Shown in pieces: positions 18,365 through 26,142 of a stretch of DNA of 64,000 bases (positions within the stretch are counted from its first letter, which is position 1; the number at the start of each line of letters is the position of its first letter). Below the pieces are notes generated by a model, which was given only the letters and a program-made list of their open reading frames with translations, made no database searches and was not told the origin of the DNA. Position numbers and translations under genes: made by a program. The stretch lies in contig NZ_PDHO01000009.1 in the NCBI RefSeq assembly GCF_002887815.1, positions 124,001 through 188,000 on the forward strand. The letters run 5' to 3'. This DNA is from Mycobacterium sp. ENV421 (lineage in GTDB: Bacteria > Actinomycetota > Actinomycetes > Mycobacteriales > Mycobacteriaceae).

Positions 18365-18709
18365 CAGCGGATCGTAACGTCTTGCTGGGAGCTGGCTGAG
18401 CGAATCCTGCAGAGCAGGTTCACCGCAACCGCGGCCTAGTCCAGCGCCGACGCGGTCACGATGACCTGGTCGAGCATTTGGTGTTAGCCCGCCTGGTCCA
18501 GGCCGAGCGCGCGGATCACCTCTTCATTGCTCCGGCGGCCAGCGACATGCGTTGGTCGGGGTCGACGTCGAGAAGGGCTTGTTGTGGGTTGGTCAGGGAC
18601 CAATAGCCAGTCTCCGCCGGCACTGAAAGTGCCGGGGCTGAGCAGTACGCCGCGAACACTGGCGGTGCTATCAAGCAGCTGCGCTAACTTCTGCAAAGCC
18701 ACCCGTAAT
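18365..18709 (-). other. Region without a convincing gene; possible degraded remnant
   Basis: A minus-strand frame (18484-18750, 88 codons from a GTG) overlaps the end of the next gene by 41 bp and has a Shine-Dalgarno-like GGAGG too close to the GTG. It ends VIRALGLDQAG, and after its stop another short piece (LDQVIVTASALD) continues in the same style. This may be the tail of a broken gene, but no family is recognisable. No RNA gene or clear terminator was seen. Confidence 0.25.
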
Positions 18710-19612
18710 TCATGGGCCAACGGCGACCGCGGCTTCGGAGTACGTCTCACCTCCGGGCGTGATGATCTTGAGGCCGTCCCGTGTCACGACATATCGCGTT
18801 CCGTCGGCCGGGTTCACGGCGATGAATCCACCTGTCTCAGTTCGTTTTGCGGGGAGCTCGATCTGGCCGCCGTCTGATATTCGGAGGCCTCGGTATTCGT
18901 AGACTTCTGCTGGGCTGTCGTCGGGACAGATGACAACTCTCGACTGTGCTGTGAGGACGATCAATGGTGCTGTGTCCATGCAGCGTGGACCGGCGAGGAA
19001 ACCAGCGTCGTCTGCGCCGGGAACCGGAAACGTCGGCGCTGGCGGCGGTTGATTGAACGGGGCGGCGAAGAGGAATGCCCCCGGCGGGGTTTCCCACAGG
19101 GTGTTGGCACTGTCGGACGTCACGTCGACCGGCACTTGATGATCGGCGCCGTCGCGGCTCCGCACTGTGGCAATGCCTTTGTACTCGTTGCCGGACTTCT
19201 GAACGAGGGTCACGTCGATAACCGTCAACCTTGCTCTTGCGAAGTCTGGGTCGGTGTCGAGCTTGTGCTGCATCGATATTTTTACGTCTGCTGCGGCCTT
19301 TTCAGCCGACGACTGCTGCGGCGAGGGGGCTGGCGCGATCGACGTGACGGTGGCCGGCACCGGGGGAGCGGCCGTCGGCTTCTCGCTGAATTGCAGAGTT
19401 AGAAGTGTCGCTCCAACGGCTGCGCCGACCGCTGTGACCGCAACGCCCAGCGTCCACAACCACCGACGACTCGGCTCGACCACATGAGGCTCGGTCGTCG
19501 GCGACGCCGGCTCGGGGTATTCCTGGGCCGATCCGTCCCAGCCGGTGCCATTCCAGTAACGTGCCGCCGGCCCACCCGACGGATCGGGATACCACCCCGC
19601 TGGCTGAGACAT
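18710..19612 (-). CDS. DUF2510-DUF4333 membrane protein (paralogue 2)
   Basis: A 300-residue protein starting MSQPAGWYPDPSGG, with the DUF2510 pattern ARYWNGTGWDG, a membrane span (WLWTLGVAVTAVGAAVGATLL), and an external DUF4333-like domain (HKLDTDPDFARARL, NEYKGIATVRS, VTSDSANTLWETPPGAFLF). The C-terminal 100 residues (RVVICPDDSPAEVYEYRGL, NPADGTRYVVTRDG) differ from the paralogue at 17021-17905. The start is set at the ATG before the DUF2510 domain; an upstream frame to 19738 is unconserved in character. Function unknown. Confidence 0.82.
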   Translation of the reverse strand: MSQPAGWYPDPSGGPAARYWNGTGWDGSAQEYPEPASPTTEPHVVEPSRRWLWTLGVAVTAVGAAVGATLLTLQFSEKPTAAPPVPATVTSIAPAPSPQQSSAEKAAADVKISMQHKLDTDPDFARARLTVIDVTLVQKSGNEYKGIATVRSRDGADHQVPVDVTSDSANTLWETPPGAFLFAAPFNQPPPAPTFPVPGADDAGFLAGPRCMDTAPLIVLTAQSRVVICPDDSPAEVYEYRGLRISDGGQIELPAKRTETGGFIAVNPADGTRYVVTRDGLKIITPGGETYSEAAVAVGP

Positions 19613-19799
19613 CCGACCCCCTGACACGTTCTGGTGCCAGAGATTACGCCCCTGTGAGGCTGCGGACAGAGGGATCGACAGTCGTGACACGTCCGTGTGG
19701 ACCGCGTCCACGCTTCGCTGGGTTTCGTCAAGTCGCACCAGGTCCGAGAGTCATGCGATGCCTTAATTCGTGAGATTGCTTCCCCACCTGCTTTCGTCA

Positions 19800-21746
19800 C
19801 TACATCTTGAAGCTCGGCACCAGCCGGGTCAGGTTCCACAACTGGTTGCGCCGGGCCGCCAGTGAGGTCAGCAGTATTGATCCCAACCACAGGCCGGCCA
19901 TGAAGATCAGCGACTGCCATAGCCTGCCGTCGATGCCGCCGAGGATCAACTGGCGTAGTCCGTTGACGCCGTAGGTCATCGGGTCGAGCCGGTGGAAAGC
20001 CTGGAACGGCTTGGTGGTGGTCTCGACGGGATAGAGCCCGCCGGCGCTGACCAGTTGCAGCATCAGCAGCGTCATCAGCAGCACCTTGCCCAGCACCGGG
20101 CCGAGCAGGGCGCTGATCGCCTGCGCCACCGCGATGAAGGCGCACGACGCCAGCATCATAAATCCCAGCATGGCCACCGGATGTTCGGCGTGTACACGCA
20201 GCGCGAAATGCACGACGCAGTACAGGATCACCGCCTGGGGGATCCCGATCAAGACGGCCGGCAGGTAGCTGGCCAGCGTCACGCGGAGCGGGCTGATCTC
20301 CGCGGCGATCGCGCGGTTCTGCAACGGGCGGAACGCCATCCACAACAGCATCGCGCCGAAGAACAGCGCGAGCGTGAGGAAGAACGGTGCCATCCCGGTG
20401 GCGAAGTTGGGCGCCGAATTCTCGTGTGAACTGGTCAGCTGAACCGGACCGCCGATCGTGTCGGCGATGGCGTCCTTCTGCTGGGGACTCCAGTCGGGAA
20501 CCTTCTGCGCGCCCTCGGAGAGCTTGGTCGCCAGCTCATTCGCCCCGGAACTCAATTGTGCCGTGCCGGATTTCAGCTGCCGGGCACCGTCGTCGAGTTT
20601 GACGATGCCGGCGTTGAGCTGTGCGTTGCCCGACGCCACCTGCTGGGCGCCGTCGCGCAGTTGGTTGAGTTTGTCGGTGAGTTCCTTGCCCTTGGCCGAG
20701 ATATCGGTGAGCGCGGAACCGACGGGACCGCCCCCGTTGGCGGCCGCACGTGCCTTGTCGAGCTTCGCCTGGATGTCCGCGGTCCGCTGGTGGGCCAGCA
20801 GTTGATCGCGGGTGTCCCGCAGTTTCGCGGTGGCAATCACCGACACCGGATCCTGGTTGGCGGACAGGTTGTCGATGATCGAGGTAAGCGACTGGGCGGC
20901 AGTGTCTTGCGCCCCGGCGATGGTGTCGAGCTCGTTGGACGCATCCGTCAGTGCTGACGAGCTGTCCTGCACCTGGCCGTTGACCTGATCGCTCTGAGTG
21001 CCGATCTGCGCCAACAGATTGGTGATCTTCAGCAGCGGATCGGTGGCGGTGTTGATGCCATCGGACAGCGTGCGCGAGCCGGCGGCCAGCTCCGCGGACC
21101 CGCTGCGGGCGGTATCGAGGCCGCTCGCCAACTGGCCTGCGCCGGTGTCGAGTTGGGCCGCTCCGTCAGAGAGCTGACGCGCTCCGTCGGCCGCCTGTTT
21201 GATGCCGGCCCCCGAGGTGGTGATCACCGACAGCACCTGGTTGACCGCCTGCCCGGAGATCCTGCTCGATACGGCGTTAAGCACCTGCTCCAACGCGGTG
21301 TGGCCGATGCTCGACGAGATGTAGTTGTTGGCGTCGTTGTATTCGGCGATCAGCTGCGCCTTGCGGGGACTGCCAGTGGTGGGCGAGGCGATGGCCGCAC
21401 TGAAGTCCGGCGGCAGTTCCAGCATGAAGTAGTACTTGCCGTGCGCCACCCCGTCGCGTGCCTCGGCATCGTCGACCAGGTGCCAGTCCAGGCTTGCGTC
21501 GTCGGTAAGGCTGTCGGCGATCTGGGAACCGACGTTCATCCGCTCTCCGGACACGGTGGTGCCCCGGTCCGAATTGACCAGTGCCACAGGCATTTTGTTC
21601 ACGTGGCCGAACGGATCGGAGTACGCCCACAGATAGAGCGCGCCGTAGGTCAGCGGCATAAGCATCAGGACGACGACGGCGATCCGTGTCATCCGATTGC
21701 GGGCGAAGCGTTTGATCTCCGACCCCAGGGCAAGTCCGCCCACCAT
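19800..21746 (-). CDS. YhgE/Pip-family ABC-2 type permease
   Basis: A 648-residue membrane protein. One N-terminal span near residues 20-45 is followed by a conserved external segment (YSDPFGHVNKMPVALVNSDRG), then a long external region of heptad-like repeats (GARQLSDGAAQLDTGAGQLASGL and more) that predicts coiled coil. Five or six C-terminal spans with ABC-2 character follow. This is the YhgE/Pip layout, related to phage-infection proteins and to type VII-linked or lipid exporters. It follows the degenerate ABC ATPase gene by 3 bp and is probably controlled by the TetR gene beyond it. Confidence 0.88.
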   Translation of the reverse strand: MVGGLALGSEIKRFARNRMTRIAVVVLMLMPLTYGALYLWAYSDPFGHVNKMPVALVNSDRGTTVSGERMNVGSQIADSLTDDASLDWHLVDDAEARDGVAHGKYYFMLELPPDFSAAIASPTTGSPRKAQLIAEYNDANNYISSSIGHTALEQVLNAVSSRISGQAVNQVLSVITTSGAGIKQAADGARQLSDGAAQLDTGAGQLASGLDTARSGSAELAAGSRTLSDGINTATDPLLKITNLLAQIGTQSDQVNGQVQDSSSALTDASNELDTIAGAQDTAAQSLTSIIDNLSANQDPVSVIATAKLRDTRDQLLAHQRTADIQAKLDKARAAANGGGPVGSALTDISAKGKELTDKLNQLRDGAQQVASGNAQLNAGIVKLDDGARQLKSGTAQLSSGANELATKLSEGAQKVPDWSPQQKDAIADTIGGPVQLTSSHENSAPNFATGMAPFFLTLALFFGAMLLWMAFRPLQNRAIAAEISPLRVTLASYLPAVLIGIPQAVILYCVVHFALRVHAEHPVAMLGFMMLASCAFIAVAQAISALLGPVLGKVLLMTLLMLQLVSAGGLYPVETTTKPFQAFHRLDPMTYGVNGLRQLILGGIDGRLWQSLIFMAGLWLGSILLTSLAARRNQLWNLTRLVPSFKM

Positions 21747-21749
21747 CTC

Positions 21750-22442
21750 CTAGTCCTTTCCCGCGATGTTCGGGATATGTACGTCATGCTCGGGTGCTTG
21801 CTCGCCGAGCGAATTCGTCACGCCCACAACGACCAGACGGTCGGCGGCGATGGCGCCAAGACGTTGCACCGCCTGCGCCCGTCGTCCGTTGTCACGAACC
21901 TGTTCGAGGTCACCGACCACCAGCACCGGTCGGTCCGAGCACAGCGCCAGGGCGATCTGCAGCAGGAACGTCTCCAAGTCGCCCAGGTCCCCGATGTAGT
22001 CGGTCGGTTTCGGGCGTTCGATGTCGCCGAACGCCAAAGCCAGTACATCTCGGTCGGCATCGGCACTCGACCGCCGGAACAGGGGAGCGAGCCACCGGCG
22101 CTGCTCGGTCACGACCGTTCCCACGGTCACGGCCTCGTCCAGATCGTCGATGTCGCCGAAGGCCGCGATCGCGCAGTGCTTGCGGATCGCCCGCGGCGCG
22201 GTCTCACCGAACACGGCGACAGTGCCTGCGCTCGGTTTGAGCCGGCCGGCCAAGGTGAGCAGCAGTGCCTTCTGGCTGTGGCCGCCGGGCATGTGCACCG
22301 CGTGCAGGCCGGGGCCGAGGTCCATGTCGACATCGCTGAACAGCGGGCTGTGCTCACCGTCGACCGTCAATCCGCGCGACACGATGATCGCCTCGCCCTC
22401 GGGAAGAACCAGCTGAGGAGGGACCGCGGTGCGTCGGCTCAT
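21750..22442 (-). CDS. Degenerate ABC transporter ATPase-like subunit
   Basis: A 230-residue protein with the outline of an ABC nucleotide-binding domain but with eroded motifs. The Walker A position reads MPGGHSQKALLL, keeping only G and K. The signature loop reads GDLGDLETFLLQIALAL without LSGG. The Walker B strand is RPVLVVGDLE. It therefore probably binds nucleotide poorly or serves as a structural partner of the Pip permease 3 bp downstream. The start at 22442 has a good GGAGG upstream; a longer in-frame start (22484) would run into the regulator promoter region. Confidence 0.8.
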   Translation of the reverse strand: MSRRTAVPPQLVLPEGEAIIVSRGLTVDGEHSPLFSDVDMDLGPGLHAVHMPGGHSQKALLLTLAGRLKPSAGTVAVFGETAPRAIRKHCAIAAFGDIDDLDEAVTVGTVVTEQRRWLAPLFRRSSADADRDVLALAFGDIERPKPTDYIGDLGDLETFLLQIALALCSDRPVLVVGDLEQVRDNGRRAQAVQRLGAIAADRLVVVGVTNSLGEQAPEHDVHIPNIAGKD

Positions 22443-22469
22443 GGTTGCCTCCGGGATGTGTACATGATT

Positions 22470-22501
22470 CAATACGATATGCATCCAATACGGAATGTAT
22501 C
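22470..22501. repeat. Tandem 16-bp direct repeat, candidate operator
   Basis: Two adjacent 16-bp units, 22470-22485 (CAATACGATATGCATC) and 22486-22501 (CAATACGGAATGTATC), agree at 13 of 16 positions. They fill the gap between the divergent ATPase-like gene and the TetR gene, so they are probably bound by that regulator. Confidence 0.55.
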
Positions 22502-22522
22502 GAGTCTGAAGGACGATTTGCG

Positions 22523-23134
22523 GTGAAGGTCACAGAGGCGCGGACAACCCGGCGGCGCACGAACACCCGGGCCCGTTTGATCGAGGCCACCGACGAACTC
22601 ATCCGGGACAGTGGCCGGACCTGGTTCAGCGTCGAGGAGGTGTGCCGGGCCGCCGGCTACACCCGTGGGGCCTTCTACTCGAGCTATGACGACATGGAAG
22701 CTCTGCTCTTCGAGGTGTACGAGCACCAGAACGACGCGCTTGTGGAGCGGCTGCGGAGGACGGCCGCGCCCCTGCTGCGAACCGAGGGCGTTCTCGAAAC
22801 CGACCGTGTGGTGCGCCAATTGCTGAAGGCGGGCGTCGCCGATCAACCGCGCATCGCCCTGCATGCCGCGCTGGTGGCTCGTGCTGCCCACCAGCCAGAG
22901 ATCGCCCACGCCCTGGACGCACAGGTCGAACGCTTCCGTGAAGGCCTGCAAGGGATCTTCGTCGCGCTGATCGCCAAGACCGGCCGGACCATGACCGTCA
23001 CTCCGGAGGCTTTCACTCGTGCGCTGATGGCCGCCCAGGCCGGCGCGTCCGGCCAGTTCCTCAGCGATCGTGCCGCCACCGAAGAAGTCCGCTACCTGAC
23101 CGCGCTGGCCGTGGTCGAAGGACTGTCGGCCTGA
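22523..23134 (+). CDS. TetR family transcriptional regulator
   Basis: A 203-residue regulator whose N-terminal domain reads RARLIEATDELIRDSG and FSVEEVCRAAGYTRGAFYSSY (helix-turn-helix at about residues 38-58). The GTG start is chosen for its upstream GAAGGA; a longer in-frame start (22445) would add about 26 residues of no TetR character. It is divergent from the Pip permease operon and separated from it by a tandem repeat that is the likely binding site. It probably senses the molecule exported by that transporter. Confidence 0.88.
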   Translation: MKVTEARTTRRRTNTRARLIEATDELIRDSGRTWFSVEEVCRAAGYTRGAFYSSYDDMEALLFEVYEHQNDALVERLRRTAAPLLRTEGVLETDRVVRQLLKAGVADQPRIALHAALVARAAHQPEIAHALDAQVERFREGLQGIFVALIAKTGRTMTVTPEAFTRALMAAQAGASGQFLSDRAATEEVRYLTALAVVEGLSA

Positions 23135-23254
23135 CGAGGGCGCCCAGCTCAAGCCGCAATTTCCGCCGTATTTTCTTTGCTGTCAATATCTTATCAACGC
23201 ATGACCGCGGCACCCTCGCAGCTCATCAGGCCGGCGGAGGGGTTAGATTGAAGC

Positions 23255-24190
23255 ATGCCTATTCGCTGCATGCGTGGGCACCCGGTGGGGAGCGACCGGT
23301 CAGCCGGTCGCTGGGTCGGGCTGGTTGCTTCGCCATTGTTCGTCACGAGCGCACTGCTCGTCGGTCCTGTCGCGCCACCACTGGCGTCCGCTGCCGACTG
23401 TCCTGACGCCGAGGTCGTCTTCGCCCGCGGCACCGACGAGCCTGCCGGGATGGGCCGGGTCGGCGACGCACTCGTCGACGCGCTGCGCAAGCAGGCGCCC
23501 AGCCTGAACATCGACACCTACGCGGTCAACTACAAGGCCACCAAGCTGCAACTGCACGGCGGCGACGGCGCCAACGACGTGATCTCACACATCAAATCGA
23601 CGGTGTCGTCCTGCCCGGATACCAAGATCGTCCTCGGCGGATACTCACAAGGCGCCAGCGTGATCGACATCGTTGCCGGCGTTCCGGTGGGCGGCATCCC
23701 CTGGGGGAGTTCGCTGCCGCCGGAGTACGTCAAGAACGTCGTCGCCGTCGCGACCTTCGGCAATGTGGCGACCCGCACGAATCAAGCGCTGCCAACCACG
23801 AGTGCGCTGCTCGGCGCCAAAGCCATCGACCTGTGTAATCCGGCTGACCCGATCTGCCACGCGGGCCCGGGCAACGAGTGGAGCGGCCACACCGAGGGCT
23901 ACGTCCCCGGCTACACCAACCAGGCGGCCTCGTTCGTCGCGGCCAAGCTGCTCGCCGGGATCAGTCAGCACATGCCGGGTTACGGCAGCGCGCCCGGATA
24001 TGGCCCGACGTCGCCCTACGGGCCGGACTCGATGTACGCGCCGCTGCCCGGATCCGGGCCCGCGACCTCGCTGCCCGGGCCACTGCCTCGTTATCCCGCG
24101 GAGGTGCCGAGCTATCCGTCGCAGCTACCCACGACCAGCCCGACGACGGTCGCACCCAGCTCGCCGTCGTCCGGCACGGGATTCGTGTAA
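23255..24190 (+). CDS. Secreted cutinase-family esterase
   Basis: A 311-residue precursor with a signal peptide ending near [11 protein letters not shown]. The cutinase fold is marked by the [13 protein letters not shown] opening, the nucleophile GYSQG (Ser at about residue 131), the acid segment [11 protein letters not shown], and GHTEGY with the His. Paired Cys residues fit the family disulfides. A C-terminal tail of about 80 residues rich in Pro, Gly, Ser and Tyr follows, unlike the short classical cutinases. Mycobacterial cutinase-like proteins hydrolyse lipid esters outside the cell. A TTAGAT box six bases before the ATG suggests a leaderless transcript. Confidence 0.9.
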   Translation: MPIRCMRGHPVGSDRSAGRWVGLVASPLFVTSALLVGPVAPPLASAADCPDAEVVFARGTDEPAGMGRVGDALVDALRKQAPSLNIDTYAVNYKATKLQLHGGDGANDVISHIKSTVSSCPDTKIVLGGYSQGASVIDIVAGVPVGGIPWGSSLPPEYVKNVVAVATFGNVATRTNQALPTTSALLGAKAIDLCNPADPICHAGPGNEWSGHTEGYVPGYTNQAASFVAAKLLAGISQHMPGYGSAPGYGPTSPYGPDSMYAPLPGSGPATSLPGPLPRYPAEVPSYPSQLPTTSPTTVAPSSPSSGTGFV

Positions 24191-24223
24191 CTCCTCGATT
24201 CACGACGTGCGCGAATAGCGCCG

Positions 24224-24229
24224 TACTCT
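24224..24229 (+). promoter_or_regulatory. -10 box (TACTCT) for a leaderless transcript
   Basis: TACTCT ends six bases before the GTG at 24236 and no Shine-Dalgarno precedes that codon, which supports this start for the SDR gene. Confidence 0.5.
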
Positions 24230-24235
24230 TCCACC

Positions 24236-25654
24236 GTGAACGCGATTGACCCCGACAAGCTCAATACCTGCCTGCAGGTGTTGGCCGACGTCGAGTCGCT
24301 GCCGCCCGAGCACCCCGATGCCGTTGCCGTCCGTCGGGCCACCGCGGGCATCTTCAAATCGGTCAGGAAAGCTCGCCGCAAAGCGAAACGCGACGAAGTC
24401 GCGGCCGCCGACCGCGCCGTCATCGCCGCTACCGCGACCGGTGCGCCCGGCCGGATCGACGACGAGACGGCCGGCCTGCCGTTGGTGTCAACGGCGGCAG
24501 GGGCCTCGGCGGGCACGTTGCTCCGGTCTCGGGCCTGCTACATCTGCAAAACCCACCACACCGTCGTCGACGCCTTCTATCACCAACTCTGCCTGGAGTG
24601 CGCGGCGCTCAACCGCGCCAAGCGCGACGCCCGCACCGACCTCACCGGCCGACGCGCACTGCTCACCGGCGGGCGGGCCAAGATCGGCATGTACATCGCC
24701 TTGCGGCTACTCCGCGACGGGGCTCACACCACGATCACCACCCGGTTTCCCAACGACGCCGTGCGCCGATTCGCCGCGATGCCCGACAGCGCCGACTGGA
24801 TCGACCGGCTGCGCATCGTCGGCATCGACCTGCGCGACCCGGCTCAGGTCGTCGCGCTCGCGGACAGCGTGGCCGCGCAGGGTCCGCTGGACATCCTGAT
24901 CAACAACGCCGCCCAGACGGTGCGCCGAGCCCCTGGCTCGTATGCGGCACTCGTCGAGGCGGAGCGGGCCCCGGCGCCCGAACTCGTCGACGTGGTCACC
25001 TTCGACCGGGTGAGCGACGCCCACCCCGCCGCGCTCGCCGGCAGTCTCGCCGACCATCAGAGCCCGCACGCGTTGACAGAGTTAGCCCTCACCGCGCGCA
25101 GCGCGTCGCCCGAGCGGATCGCGGCAGGCACCGCCATCGACGCCGGTGGCCTGCTGCCCGACACCGCGGCGATCAACAGTTGGACGCAGCGCGTGCACGA
25201 AGTCGACGCGATGGAACTGCTCGAGGTTCAGTTGTGCAACCAGACTGCGCCGTTCATTCTGGTGAGCCGGCTGCGCCCGGCGCTGGCGTCGTCACCGGCC
25301 CGCCGGAAATATGTCGTGAACGTGTCGGCGATGGAGGGGCAGTTCAGCCGCGCGTACAAGGGTCCCGGGCATCCGCACACCAACATGGCGAAGGCTGCTC
25401 TGAACATGCTCACCCGCACCAGCGCCGGTGAAATGCTGGAGCAGGACGGCATTCTCATGACCGCCGTCGATACGGGCTGGATCACCGACGAGCGACCGCA
25501 CCCGACCAAGCTGCGGCTTGCCGACGAGGGATTCCATGCGCCGCTCGACCTCGTCGACGGCGCCGCCCGGGTGTACGACCCGATCGTCCGGGGCGAGTCG
25601 GGCGAAGATCTGCACGGCTGTTTCGTGAAGAATTACGCGCCCAGCGACTGGTGA
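24236..25654 (+). CDS. Atypical SDR with N-terminal zinc-ribbon-like motif
   Basis: A 472-residue protein. Residues 1-95 are helical and basic. C101xxC104 and C119xxC122 form a likely zinc knuckle. A short-chain dehydrogenase Rossmann domain begins near residue 138 with TGGRAKIG (in place of TGxxxGxG) and continues with the NNAAQT motif. An insertion of roughly 85 residues separates NNAAQT from the NVSAMEG strand. At the catalytic YxxxK position the sequence is TNMAK, so the usual Tyr appears to be Thr. It is thus a divergent SDR that may not be a classic oxidoreductase. It stands alone on its strand after the cutinase. Confidence 0.8.
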   Translation: MNAIDPDKLNTCLQVLADVESLPPEHPDAVAVRRATAGIFKSVRKARRKAKRDEVAAADRAVIAATATGAPGRIDDETAGLPLVSTAAGASAGTLLRSRACYICKTHHTVVDAFYHQLCLECAALNRAKRDARTDLTGRRALLTGGRAKIGMYIALRLLRDGAHTTITTRFPNDAVRRFAAMPDSADWIDRLRIVGIDLRDPAQVVALADSVAAQGPLDILINNAAQTVRRAPGSYAALVEAERAPAPELVDVVTFDRVSDAHPAALAGSLADHQSPHALTELALTARSASPERIAAGTAIDAGGLLPDTAAINSWTQRVHEVDAMELLEVQLCNQTAPFILVSRLRPALASSPARRKYVVNVSAMEGQFSRAYKGPGHPHTNMAKAALNMLTRTSAGEMLEQDGILMTAVDTGWITDERPHPTKLRLADEGFHAPLDLVDGAARVYDPIVRGESGEDLHGCFVKNYAPSDW

Positions 25655-25664
25655 CACCTACCCG

Positions 25665-25934
25665 CTAACGGGCGATACCGGTACGGCTCAGCCTGCGCCG
25701 AAGGTGCAACGCCGCGATTGTGACCGGGTTCTCGAACAGCGGAAGCTGCCGCAGTCGCCGGCGCACCACCGAGCGACCCAGGAACCCGGCGAGGACGCCC
25801 AGGACGAAATACCCCCGGCTGCGCCGGTTGGCCTCGCGCCGCAGCCCGGCGACGTAACCGCAGACCGCGGCGAGCGCGGCGGTCGTCAAGACCACCACGA
25901 TCATCAGCCCAACCGCGTCCACGGGAACGATCAC
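25665..25934 (-). CDS. Small membrane protein, unknown function
   Basis: An 89-residue protein from a GTG, with a hydrophobic N-terminal helix (VGLMIVVVLTTAALAAVCGYVAGL), a basic loop (RREANRRSRGYF), a second hydrophobic stretch (VLGVLAGFLG), and a basic C-terminal half (VVRRRLRQLPLF, HLRRRLSRTG). It resembles small actinobacterial two-helix proteins. It is convergent with the SDR gene, 10 bp apart. No strong ribosome-binding site is seen, so this is a moderate call. Confidence 0.55.
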   Translation of the reverse strand: MIVPVDAVGLMIVVVLTTAALAAVCGYVAGLRREANRRSRGYFVLGVLAGFLGRSVVRRRLRQLPLFENPVTIAALHLRRRLSRTGIAR

Positions 25935-26142
25935 ACCATCGTTTGTGCCACATCCGCATGGGTGAGGAGAAGGTCGTGACCGAACCGAATACCTAGCGTT
26001 ACCGTCAATTGGTTAGGAACTCGGATCCGAGTTCCGTCGGAGACTATGTGTGAATGGCTCGTTCGGTCAGGCCGTCTTGGCTAGGCTCCGGCTTGGCAAG
26101 CAGCGCGGACCCCGTCTACGAGTCCGATTCGGAGCAGACGAT

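Noticed and set aside
16850-19800. Phage or island attachment at ssrA
   Set aside because: The 3' end of ssrA is not repeated in the window and no integrase lies nearby, so only the unusual gene content is noted.
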